A stretch of DNA of 64,000 nucleotides from Carnegiea gigantea (lineage: Eukaryota; Streptophyta; Magnoliopsida; Caryophyllales; Cactaceae): assembly GCA_029747015.1 (NCBI GenBank), contig JAKOGI010002803.1:1-64000 (forward strand), given 5' to 3'. Numbering within the stretch: the first letter of the stretch is position 1; every line of letters starts with the position of its first letter. Below the pieces are notes generated by a model. That model ran no database searches. It saw nothing but the letters and a program-made list of their open reading frames with translations, and had not been told where the DNA came from. Both the position numbers and the translations under genes were made by a program. This document shows, piece by piece, positions 43,330 to 53,728 of this stretch.

Positions 43330-45500
43330 CATAGGAAAAAAGAGAGTGGATGAAACTTTCACAACAACCTCCCTCCCAAAAAAGTCAACAGGAGCTTCTT
43401 CTTCAAATCCACACACCAGGAGTAAAGGTAAAATCGTCGCCCTCTCGTTAATCCAAGTACTCGAGGCTTATAATTTGCTAATGATAAACAAAGGCTTAAC
43501 TATGAGCAATTGAGCACTATGATGAATTGTAAACAAAAATATTAGCATATGGATTCATTAAGGGCTTTGGGAATATTGGATGATGTGGGTGCTCTACTTT
43601 GTAATCTAGGCTGGCTTGATTATATAGAGATGAAGTGTGTGTGATATGATAAACTAGTGCTCGAATACATGAGTTCCCTTCTTATGGATTGAGTCAAGTC
43701 TTATCAAGAAATTAGGCGTTGATTACATTTCCCATTTTCGATATTGATCATGGAATGAGTTTCAGAGGGTTTAATGAGTTTCTTTACGTCTTGGTTTATG
43801 CGGATGCCTTTAGAGATTTCCCCAATCGACGGAAACCCAATCCCACTTGGTTAAGCACCACTTGTTCTAAATACAAGACATATACTGGTATATGGGGTAG
43901 TCCTTAATTGTTTGACTCTAAAAAAGCAAACGCCACAGACATATGTGATGTCAACATTCACTACTTACAACATTTGAAGGAAAAATATTATCTTTAGGCA
44001 TCATGATAGCCAAAATGTATGTAGGGAAGTGGAATTGTTAATTATTTGGTGTATTTTGAGTGGCACGCATGTGAACACCAGTACTTTCATCATTCTCCAT
44101 CTTATGGAGGTGGCCAAAACAATCCACCAAAATGTAATCAGCGGTGGGGGTAGGGATGGCAACCACATTCAAGTTCAAGGCACATACAACCTGATCTGAG
44201 ACAAAATAATCCGATTCAAACTCGAGAAAAAAAATATTCGACTCCGAGTCAAGAAAAAAATAATCTAAATCCGAGTCGGATCCGGATTGGATTCGGAGGG
44301 AAGATAAGATCCGATTTATTTTTCAATCCAATTCAACTATTTTGTGAAGTAATTAAAATTCAAATCTAAAACTTTACAAATATAAAGTCTATCCTCCAAT
44401 CTTAATCCTAAATTCCTAATACTCACCCCCATTTAGTTACTTAGTTGAGACATTCTCTTTCCCCCCTTCTCTGTATGTGTGTGTATATGTCTTACTCTCT
44501 TAGCCTCACTCTATTGCCGACTAGACAAGCGATGTCATCTATCTTATTGTACTTGTTGATTTCCCCAAATTTACCATTGAATGTTCAAATGTTCGGTTGC
44601 AGTGATGAGAAAGTACATGTTATCACATCGATAGGTGGCTAGCATACATTCGGATGAAAAAAATAGTGCAAAATTATTGTCGTGAAAAGAAATTAATTTG
44701 AATCGGATTAAATCTGACTCTGACACTCCGAGTCTGATCGGAATCGGATCAGATTTTTCAATCTGAAACTTATCCGGATTCGAATTTGGATATTCCAACA
44801 TTCGATCTAAATCTGTTTCATTGTCGTCCCTAGGTGAGGGCATTATCACCATTATAGCCCAAGCGTTTAATAATGGCGTGAAGCTTGGGTCACTTGAACA
44901 CCATTTCTTGGGAAGGAGTCTTGACATCACTACCTTGGGCTAGATGAGCATTATTAATACTAAGGGTGGCACTTAAAAATATCCCCACCACAAACAAATG
45001 CTCTTGAGGTTCACCAATGTGGGGCACACAGCAATAACCAATCAAAGTAATTGGTCGTGTGATGGGGCGGTATTCCATGAAAAGGTGATGGATTACGATA
45101 GTGATGAGTGGCTTAATGATGATGAGGGCGAAAATGAAAAAGGGGAACATCAAGGCCATTAGGGGAATGAAACACAAGTGGAGAATGACCAACCACAATT
45201 CCAGCAACCACCTTCATTTGAGATGGGTGGCTCCTCCTCGGCCCATACACCATTTGATAGGGCATTATCCAACCTTCAGGTAGAGGTAACAAACCTACAA
45301 GAGGGTTACACTAAGATAAGGTAAGATATTCATTATATGGTCAGGCATATAGATTCTATTGAGAAGGTGTCACACATTATATGAACAAGCCATAAGAGAA
45401 GCCCGTGAGTTAGAGCAATGGAGGAGGGTGAACGAGCTCATTTAGCAAGAATCAAAAGCCCTATGACGCTTGGAATAGTAGCATCACACTTTCATGTGAA
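43330..45500 (+). pseudogene. Athila ORF1/env-like gene, interrupted
   Basis: Matches the ATHILA ORF-1 family found downstream of pol in Athila elements. Pieces are LRALGILDDVGALLCNLGWLDYIEMKCV (43558-43640), YMSSLLMD, the DIDHGMSFRGFNEFLYVL stretch (43735-43800), a CREVELLIIWCILSGTHVNTSTFIILHLMEVA block (44015-44115), and, after a 682-bp DNA element, IITIIAQAFNNGVKLG (44845-44890) and a Gln/Ser-rich C-terminus to about 45300. The role in an infectious cycle is not established. Stops and frameshifts are frequent. Confidence 0.72.
44151..44832. mobile_element. hAT-like non-autonomous element
   Basis: 682 bp with terminal repeats TAGGGATGGCAA and, inverted, TAGGGACGACAA. It is flanked by GGTGGGGG (44143-44150) and GGTGAGGG (44833-44840), an 8-bp duplication with one mismatch. 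Removing it restores the Athila env-like reading on both sides. The interior is rich in repeated AATCCGAxTC-type units in both orientations and has no transposase. Confidence 0.85.
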
Positions 45501-47500
45501 TATTTGATGGGGGTATTTCATTTAGGGTAGGTGGTTTCTTATGTGCATCTACTTTTCCTATCCCTTATTGTCCAATGTTGTGATATTTATTGTAGTGATG
45601 AGAAGGCCATTTGAGATGAACTCTAGTTGTGATTGGTCATGATCTCAAGAAATTTGTGTGGTTTGGTTATAAGTATGGGCTTCATGAGTTGTGGGCTTTG
45701 AGTGCGTCATTAATAGGATTTTAGGAGTATAGGCAATGTATATGGTTATATTTAGGGTAGTTATTGCTTTTGCATTGTAAATATGCATCAATGCTTAGTC
45801 AGCTTGTGTCCTTTATCTTTTGCAAGACATTTGTCTTTCTCTTCTTTGTACACACTTCTTTCTTCTCTTTTCCTTTTCTCTTTTTTTTCTTTTTTAGACT
45901 CCTATTTTACAATGAGGAATTGTGCATTTTAAATGTGGCGGTGAGGAGACCATTCCTCTAGAATGTTCGAAAAAGAAAGGAAAAATGAAAATTTTTTTGG
46001 AAACTCAAAAAGATTTTCTAATTTTTCGTGTAAATAGAGAGTTTTAGGGAGAAATTTGCATCTTTGATCAGTAATAATCCCTTTTGCCTTGGATTTGAAT
46101 GACATGTAATTAGGGGGTTATATAATGGGTCCAAATTTTTGGTGACTCATGCTTTCTTTTAACCTAATAGATGGAAGTAAGTATGTTATGTGAACCAATG
46201 AGGTTTTAAGCCTAATTGGACCATTTCATCACTTATGGTCATTTGCTTTCTTTCATGAAAGACCTATTCAAAGTTATTACCCACTAGAATTTGCCCTAAC
46301 TCTCTTCAAAATCGTATGTTGCATTTGCATAAATGATAAGAGAAAAGGGGCACTCTTTGTGCAAGTATAAAGCTACTTTAGCCAAAAAGTGTCCCTATGT
46401 ACAGAATTGTATCCCTTACTAACCTTTTGCATCGTAATTGTTACTATTCTTATTGTGAGCCACTTTTTTAACCCTTAGCCTAAAACGATGTCCTTTCGTA
46501 AGCCAAGACTAATGAGTATCACTTTGAAGGGGGAGATAATCAATTATGTAAGGGAGGACATTTCTTGGTATGTGATATAAATAAGGAAAGAACAATGTAT
46601 GAAGTTGACTTGAGGACGTGCAAATTCAGAAGGAGTTAATTAAATGCAAAACCTCCACTGCAAGTGTTTTAGTTTCGAAAAAGAAAAAAATAAGAAAAAC
46701 AAAACAACAAAACAACAAAAAAAGAAAAAAAAAATGACATAAAAGTCTTGGCATGGTCACCTTGTGTTTAGCTCACTGAAGTCATTACTTTATATTTTGG
46801 GAACGTTGTCTATTTTGTGAGCGATGGTTATTGATGGTGAGGGGGTGTGATAGCTCCTTAGTTTTGGCTAAATTAGCTCCTTATTCCCAAAGCATTAATT
46901 CATTTCCTAACCCTTGACCCGAGCCTCTTTACAAACCACAAATTGTCCTCCTGGTCATTGAATTGCATGTGCATTCTAGTGTAAAGAATGAGAACTAGGT
47001 CAAACTTATGGTATAGTGCATATTTTGCATTGAGCATGAGTGAAAACATATCATCATTTCAAATGCTTGCGAAGAAAGCTTCATACAACCTAAAGTGAGC
47101 TCACCATTGCTTGTTCACATTGAAAATGATTCATATGAGTACATGATTGTCATTTAGGAGGACCAAGGATCTTGATTGTGTACCCTATCTATGCATGTCT
47201 ATGCATCTCTTTGTCATTAGGGTGAATAATTGATTTAAAGAGTGCACGAACCTCATATAGATGTTGCTTTGTGAAATTTTGTAAAAAAATCAAAAAAGAT
47301 TTTCTATTTTTCTCTCTCTTTTCTTCTTGTTATTCAAAGACTATATGGGTTTGCTTCTCTAAACTCTCAGGAGACCGCAATAATCCACTTAGGGGACCAA
47401 GGAATTTAAAGAGCTTGTTGCACACACTAAATGCAATCGTTGTGCCAATGAAAAGGTGTTTTCATGTGTTTTAATCGAGGATGATTAAAATCTAAGTGTG
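45500..47500. other. Athila 3' untranslated region
   Basis: No coding motif. Low-complexity A-rich sequence at 46674-46732. A weak polypurine stretch (TAAGTGTGTGGG) lies at the LTR edge, 47493-47504. Confidence 0.55.
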
Positions 47501-48832
47501 TGGGCATTTGTTTGGTTGCTAACTAATATAGTTTTGTCATCACTTGCGCTTGATTTTATCTTGCAAATAACTATTAATGCGATTATTTATTAGTGTTTGG
47601 TGTCCTGTAGGTTTAAAAGTGAAGAACTTCCAAATTACATCATTTTTCAACCCACTTAGAAGCCTAAAGGATGAGAACATGCCAAAAAGCAGCCTAGGTG
47701 TGCCAAGGGGGTCCTGACCATGCCAGTACCAGAAAACAACAAAGAAAGAAGAGTTAGAGAAATGGCACGGACCGGTAATGCCATGTGGCATAGACATGCC
47801 ACCCTTATTTCTTAGGATATTCGATGTTGGCTGACTTGAGCAAGAAGATAGGAATTTCGCACCGATAGGTTGTGCCACGTGGCACGTCCATTGCATAGTA
47901 TGAACCTACTTTGTAGAAAAATGCTATCAAACTAATGAAAAAAGGGGTAGAGGATTTTTTGTTAGGTTTATCTTTTGAATAGAAGTTTTTCCCTCTCTCT
48001 AGAGACCTATTGTAGACTCTTGATTCTCTACTGATGAAATTTTGTCTTTGAATGATTCTAACATTTTTGTAATAGTCTTATCTCATTATTATCTAATGTC
48101 ACTTTCTCTATCCTAAATCCTTTCAATTCTCTATTTTTAGAGATCTAAACTTACCCCCAATCATGGGTTTTGATGAAATTTGGATTGTGGGCAGATTATT
48201 GGATCAATCCCAATGCATTGAACCATTAATATACTCCTCAAAACTTAATCATCCTTTCTTTGAAAATCCCCTTTTTAATCTTCATCTTCATTGTTTCAAC
48301 AATGAACTTGGCATTCAAGGTTTAAGGATCATCAATGGAAGCTAAAGTTGGGCTTGATTAGTGTTTAATAGGGATTGATTGTCGATTGGAACAAAGTTGA
48401 TCATGAAAAATCCATCATCAAAGAGAATTTGATTTATGGGTAACTTTCTCTCTACTCATTTTTATGGCTTATTATTAGTTTAATTAATTGTTAATTTTAG
48501 GATTGCTTTTTCTTTTTCGTGATCCTTTGATGAATTATTGGAAAATATTGGTCGTCATCTCTTGCCATGAGCCATGTCAAGCCTGGTGAATCACCCATTT
48601 GATGAACTGAGTGTTTTATGCTTGTTATTTTATTTGTTGATAGATAGGTCAGACTAGCTTCACTTATTTGTGTTAAACTTGAGCTTTCATCTGCAGTGTG
48701 GTCAATATAGATTTGCATTTCACGGTAATTTCAGTTAGTTCAAAATCCTTCTCATAGTCGAGACAAAAACTAGGCTAATCTCTCATCATCAGGACAACAT
48801 TCTCATTTTCTCTCCAAAAATACTAACCAACA
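47501..48832 (+). repeat. 3' LTR of the Athila element
   Basis: Partner of 24341-25653, similar length, ending ACCAACA at 48832. The difference from the 5' LTR is large, with many indels, which indicates an old insertion. Confidence 0.82.
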
Positions 48833-49640
48833 ACATACCAATACCATTTAACTCGAATGATAGAAAACCATCCTTTCTCCATTTAAATTAATTGTACGAA
48901 TTCAATTCTTATTCCACATTCTTCTAATTTTTAGATTTGGTTTAGGGGATGCAATCAGAATTTAGGTCTGCTTGCGTACTTGTCTTACAAGCCTCATCAC
49001 TTGTGTGTACTATTGTACTTAGCCCATGAGACCTGTTCGAATATGGGGGCCATGGGTCTAGTGATTATCATTATTAAAAAAATTTGTTGTGGAGAAAGAA
49101 TGGAAGATAACTTGCCAGAGTTGCTAATGGATGGAAATCAAACTCAAGCATAGGCCTAGAAATATATATTGCCACTTGAATTAACTCCCAACATGATGAT
49201 GTATATCCATTAGTCAGAAGCATAAAAACCTTAAATAAATAGTGGTGGAGAGAGAGTTTAATACCAAATACATCAAGTTAAGAGAATCCTCTACTCCTGC
49301 CTTTAATAGAATGGTCAGTGAGTATCAGTTGTCATCTCCAATCTATATTAACATCTGTGCCTTATTTATACCAAAATATATATAATGATAAACTAGAGCT
49401 ATCTAGGTCCTTTACATAACCTTAAACAACCAACGAAATTTAATATCCCTTCCATAATATTGGCATAATTTAACGGACATTCAGCAACTTAGCTAATCTC
49501 CAAAATCGAATTTAATTAGGCTTTGGTTAATAAAACCCTAAATATTTCTGTCAGTATTATGCATGTCCTTTTTATATTAATGTATTCAAGACCATAACCC
49601 ATATTTAATTTTGTTCTCATGCCGATATTCCATACAAATT
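48833..49640. other. Intergenic DNA upstream of the host gene
   Basis: No repeat boundary or conserved coding motif seen. It may hold the distal promoter of the gene at 49773. Confidence 0.5.
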
Positions 49641-49668
49641 TAAGTCAGAGTAGGGAACTAGTTGGCTT

Positions 49669-49678
49669 TATATATATA
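49669..49678 (+). promoter_or_regulatory. TATA box of the disrupted host gene
   Basis: TATATATATA about 100 bases upstream of the start codon, in a sequence of normal plant core-promoter composition with pyrimidine-rich DNA following (49680-49710), where transcription would begin. Confidence 0.65.
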
Positions 49679-49714
49679 GCCTCTACTAGCTTATTCTCCT
49701 AATACATTTCGATA

Positions 49715-49744
49715 ATGCAAGGTGGGATACTTAAAAACAACTAG
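49715..49744 (+). CDS. Nine-codon upstream ORF
   Basis: ATG 49715 to TAG 49742-49744, coding for MQGGILKNN, lies in the predicted 5' leader 28 bases before the main start. It could reduce translation of the main ORF. There is no evidence for the peptide itself. Confidence 0.45.
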   Translation: MQGGILKNN

Positions 49745-49772
49745 GAAAGATTGAAAATAAGAAAGAAAGATA

Positions 49773-50019
49773 ATGGAGAGGCACTTGAGGGTGGGAATAA
49801 ACCAAATGGCAGGAGTTGGGCGGCTAGAAGAAGCCGTAGGGAATAGTAGTATTGGATGGTTGTTACTGTTGGTGAATTTGATAGTTATGTCTATCTCTAT
49901 CATATCTACGCTTGTGTTTGTTTGCGCTAATCTTGGCACCGATGATGACAAATTCAAATGTAAGAAGAAGTCTAATGGTGGCGTAGCTGCTTCTACTTCT
50001 ACTAAAATAAAACAAGAAT
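49773..50019 (+). pseudogene. Host gene 5' exon, small membrane protein, disrupted
   Basis: The only convincing non-transposon gene. ATG 49773 has A at -3 and G at +4. About 82 codons precede the copia LTR at 50020; the frame runs on into the LTR and stops at 50141. The protein starts MERHLRVGINQMAGVGRLEEA, then has one hydrophobic span, about residues 27-52 (IGWLLLLVNLIVMSISIISTLVFVCA), and a Lys- and Ser-rich polar tail. This fits a single-pass membrane protein, probably signal-anchored. I do not recognise the family. The copia insertion would replace the C-terminus with about 40 LTR-coded residues; a continuation beyond the window is possible. Confidence 0.6.
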
Positions 50020-50185
50020 TGAGGTTGTGGGAGAAATTCTGCTCTATTCATTCACGGCTGCCTAACCCATGTTTAAATACAAGCGATACAAAATTAAAGG
50101 CTAACCCTAGCTTAGGTACAAAGAAATCGAATATAGTATAAAGATTATAAAAATAAAATATTTGTAATATTTTATTTCCTTAATA
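50020..50185 (-). repeat. 3' LTR of copia 2
   Basis: About 166 bp, from TG at 50020 to TTAATA beside the polypurine tract; the expected TTAACA terminus appears to have lost its C. A TTTAAATAC TATA-like motif is near 50071-50079. No partner LTR in the window, so the outer edge rests on the TG and on the end of host coding sequence. Confidence 0.7.
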
Positions 50186-50199
50186 TTCCCCCTCAAGGT
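50186..50199 (-). other. Polypurine tract of copia 2
   Basis: Minus strand CCTTGAGGGGGAA next to the LTR terminus. Confidence 0.8.
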
Positions 50200-50229
50200 G
50201 GAGTATGAGAATCTATCACATCCAACTTA

Positions 50230-51773
50230 CCTCGCAGAGAATGAAACTACTGTTTCCTAAGTGCTTTTATGAAAATATCAGTGACTTGATACTTAGAAGG
50301 AACATAACTTGTAATGACATCACCTGAAAGTAGAGCTCTCGCGCAAAATGACAGTCTATCTTAATATGTTTTGTTCTTTTGTGAAAAACAGGATTCTTTG
50401 CTATGTGGAGAGTGGTTTGGTTATCACAGAAGAGCCACGTCGGTCTATCAAAGAAAATGCGCATAGCAGCCAAGAAGGACTTGATCTAGATCATCTCACT
50501 AATTACTGCAGCCATTGCTCTATACTTAGCCTCTGTAGATGAACGCGACACCGTCCCCTGCTTCTTTGTCTTCCATGCTATAGGAGAGTCACCAAGAGTC
50601 ACGAGGTACCTAGCCACTGACTGCCTGGTTAGGGGACAAGCTCCCCAATCAGAATCATAATATGCACAAACCTGCATATCTGAATTGCTGCGCAATAGAA
50701 TCCCTTGTCCAGGGTTCCCTTTGAGGTATTGAAGAACCTGGCGAGCAGCCTCCATATGATCCTCCTTAGGGTTTTGTATAAATTGAGATAATGTGTGAAC
50801 CACATACGATTGTTCAGGGTGAGTAATAGCAAGCTGGATCATCCTACCCACGAAACGATGATATTGTGTAGGATTGCGGAAGGGCTTGCCAGAGGCCAAA
50901 GCAAGTTTATCATTCATCTCAATGGGAAAATCAACGAGCTTAGAACCCAGAAGGCCACACTAATCTATTATTTCCAAAGCATATTTTCTTTGACATAATA
51001 GAAGTCCTTGGGAATTTCTTGCAACTTCTATTCCTAAAAAATATTTCAGATTACCAAGGTCATTAATATGAAAACATTTATCTAAATGTGCTTTGAAATC
51101 AGCATACAACTTGGGATCATTACTATGAGAACAATATCATCGACATATACCAATAGTGCCATGAACTTGCCACTCTTGTTGTAGGTGAAAAAGGGAGTAG
51201 TTTGCATAGGATCTATGAAAACCATACTCCAAAAGCTTCGAAAAGAGTTTTGTAAACAAACTGATGCGGTGTTTGCTTCAAACCATATGGCGACTTACAT
51301 AACTGACGTAACCTGTTAGGATTAAATGCTCGAAAACCTGGTGGCATTGTTATATAGACTTCCTTATCAAGATCCCCATGCTGAAAAGCAATATTAACAT
51401 CCATTTGATGTAATTCCCATCCTTTGGCTGCAGCTACTGCAAGAAATGTTATCACATTGGTCATCTTGGCTACTGGGCCAAATGTTTCTGTATAATCAAA
51501 ACCTTCTATCTATTCATCACCTCTAATCACCAAACGAGCTTTGTATGTTTCTATGCTCCCGTCAGGCTTAAACTTGATTTTGAACACCAATTTGTAATTA
51601 ATGGGTTTCTTGCCTGGAGGCAATTCTTCAAGACTCCATATGTTGCTTTCTTCAAAGGCTTTAATTTCTTTAGCTGTAGCTTCTCTCAATTTTAGGTCCT
51701 GTGTAGCCTCATGAAATAATTTGGGTTCTAAAACTTTAAAAATGGTAGCCAAATAATGTCTATGCACATTCAA
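50230..51773 (-). pseudogene. pol: Copia 2 reverse transcriptase and RNase H
   Basis: RT begins in 51510-51773 (NIWSLEELPPGKKPINYKLVFKIK, YKARLVIRGDE) and continues in 51213-51464 (AVAAAKGWELHQMDVNIAFQHGDLDKEVYITMPPGF). The catalytic YVDD at 51136-51147 is intact but in another frame. RNase H pieces are 50486-50917 (IQLAITHPEQSYVVHTLSQF, YYDSDWGACPLTRQSV, SRSSTEAKYRAM) and 50267-50473 (LFCDNQTTLHIAKNPVFHKRTKHI). Frameshifts at about 51210, 51480 and 50480 break it. In AKYRAM the usual catalytic Glu is Lys. Confidence 0.9.
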
Positions 51774-51779
51774 AAAGCT

Positions 51780-53285
51780 TTCACAAGTAACATTATGAGT
51801 TATGGGAAACAGTTTACCTCAGGAAGCCTTAGAGAGTAAAGACGAAGCCTTTTTAGATGACGAAAGGTCTCTTGGACATGCTGAATAACATGTATAATCC
51901 TGCAGGTGTCCTAGGGGTTGACGTGCCCTCTTTCCTTGCACTGGGGCTGCTCCTAAGTCACTTCTGCAGTCTATGGAGCCCGCAGATTCCTCCGGCCTAG
52001 ATTGAAGGGAAGACTCTCCCAGTCAAGTTCTGCAACTGCTGTGTTCATTGGGCCCACATTGTCATCAAACCCATTACCTGCTACTGCCTAATCTGTTGGA
52101 CTCCAAGTAGCACCTGGCCCATCACCTGTGACTGCCTCAGTCACTAGGCTTGGATCAACATCTGATCCATTCTTTTCGCCCATAAGAATCGGCTCTTCTA
52201 TGCTGCTTATTGGATCAGATTATTTTGCTTTGAAGAAATCATCAAAATCATTTTTAATAAACATGTTACCTTGCTGCTCAATATTAAGCATTGTATTACT
52301 CTCATTGTTTTGTTTATTGGCAAAGGGAAACAACTCCTCATGAAATATCACATCACAACTCATAAACATATCTCCGGTCTCTAAGACATACATCTTCCAT
52401 CCCTCTTCCCAAAGGGACAACCCACAATAATACATCTCCTACTCCGAGCTCCAAATTTATCTTTTGGTCTTTGAACATTATAAGCATAACACAAAGATCC
52501 AAAAATATGTATATGACCATAAGAAGGCTTAACTTTGAACAAAATCTCATAAAGCATTTTTCCTTGAAGAATAGTAGAAGGTGTTCTATTAATTAATTAG
52601 GCAGCAGTCAACACACACTCCGCCTCCCCCCAAAAATCCAAGGGTAAATGAGCTTGAATTCTCAGGGCTCTTGCAACATTCAAAATGTGTCAGTGTTTCC
52701 TTTCAACTCTACCATTTTGTTGAGGAGTGTCAGTACAACTGGCTTGGTGTATTATTCTTTTCTCTCTATAGAACTTCTTTATAGGATTTGATGTAAATTC
52801 GTAGCCATTATCACTCCTAACAATTTTCATCTTGCCCCCAAACTGGGTTTCAGCTATAGCACAAAAATCCATCAAGAGTTATGAGGCCTCACTCTTTTCA
52901 CTCAACAAATAAACCCATACACCCTGGCTAGCATTATCAACTGTAGTATGAAATTATTCAGTACTCAAAAAAGATTTAATATAATATGCTCTCCATATGT
53001 CACAGTGAATAAGATCAAAACAATTCATCGCTTTATTTTCACTGATAGAGAAAAACATACGACTTTGTTTGGCTCATAAGCCCACATTACATAAATCCTT
53101 TTTACTTCTACTACCACTAATGTTATAAAAATTAGATAGAGCTTATCTTGAAGGATGCCCCAATCTGCAATGTAAAGTATCATAAGAAACCACCTTGTTG
53201 ATTTAAATCCTTATCACTGATCAATTCTTCAAATAATAGACCCCTCTTCTAGGCTCTTTCACTCCAATCAGGCTCCTTGCAGTAA
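51780..53285 (-). pseudogene. Copia 2 integrase region
   Basis: From 53250 downward: degenerate HHCC zinc domain (CRLGHPSR near 53140-53170), a CDIWRAYY stretch with the first catalytic Asp, then 52690-52875 with KIVRSDNGYEF (second Asp present) and QQNGRVERKH (catalytic Glu present), then INRTPSTILQGKMLYEILF in pieces, and 52353-52550. Toward RT it becomes a Pro/Ser-rich linker (51840-52300). Stops and frameshifts separate the parts. Confidence 0.85.
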
Positions 53286-53289
53286 GGTC

Positions 53290-53728
53290 CTATATCATAC
53301 ATAATGTTTTAGTAAATGCTACATTGCGAACATTTTCTTCAATCAATTGCGCTATAGAAATCAGGCCACAATTTAAACCAGGAACAAAAAGAACATGATT
53401 CAAGTTCAACCTCGGGTTCAAGAACATGGATCCCATTTTTGTGGCCATGGTCTCGGTTCCATTGGGTAATTCCACGGGTATCGATTTCAATTCCCAAACA
53501 TCACATAAAAAACCCCAAAATCCCATCATGTGGCATGAAGCCCTAGAATCAAGAAGCCAAACTTTCTTATTGGATAATTTTTCGTGCCTTGATTTTGGTA
53601 TTTCAATGAGACTTAACAGTCTCTGCACCTGCTCGGGAGTGAGGCTGGCAGTGACTGCAGTAGCATAGTTCTCCTCGGCAGCATATAAGGTCTCGTCACA
53701 GGCCTGTACAGCATTTGCTGCCTCTCGA
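53290..53728 (-). pseudogene. Copia 2 protease and end of gag
   Basis: Open piece with LTPEQVQRLLSLIEIPKSRHEKLS, then KVWLLDSRASCHM at the protease active site. The catalytic Asp is present but the Gly of the D-S-G triad is Arg. VELPNGTETMATKMG and VLFVPGLNCGLISIAQL follow as in plant copia. The gag end is cut at 53729 by the chromovirus LTR. Confidence 0.87.
53724..53728. repeat. Left target duplication of the chromovirus
   Basis: CTCGA, matched by CTCGG at 63729-63733 with one difference. Confidence 0.75.

Larger units (their letters stand above)
24341..48832 (+). mobile_element. Athila-type Ty3/gypsy element with nested insertions
   Basis: Two related LTRs (about 24341-25653 and 47501-48832) in the same orientation enclose an Athila-type body: a degenerate primer site resembling tRNA-Asp type, gag, protease, RT, RNase H, integrase, and an ATHILA ORF1/env-like gene after pol. 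That gene order is characteristic of Athila. The body is interrupted by a LINE/virus block and by a hAT-like element. All ORFs are broken. Matching 5-bp target duplications were not found, so the outer boundaries are approximate. Confidence 0.82.
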
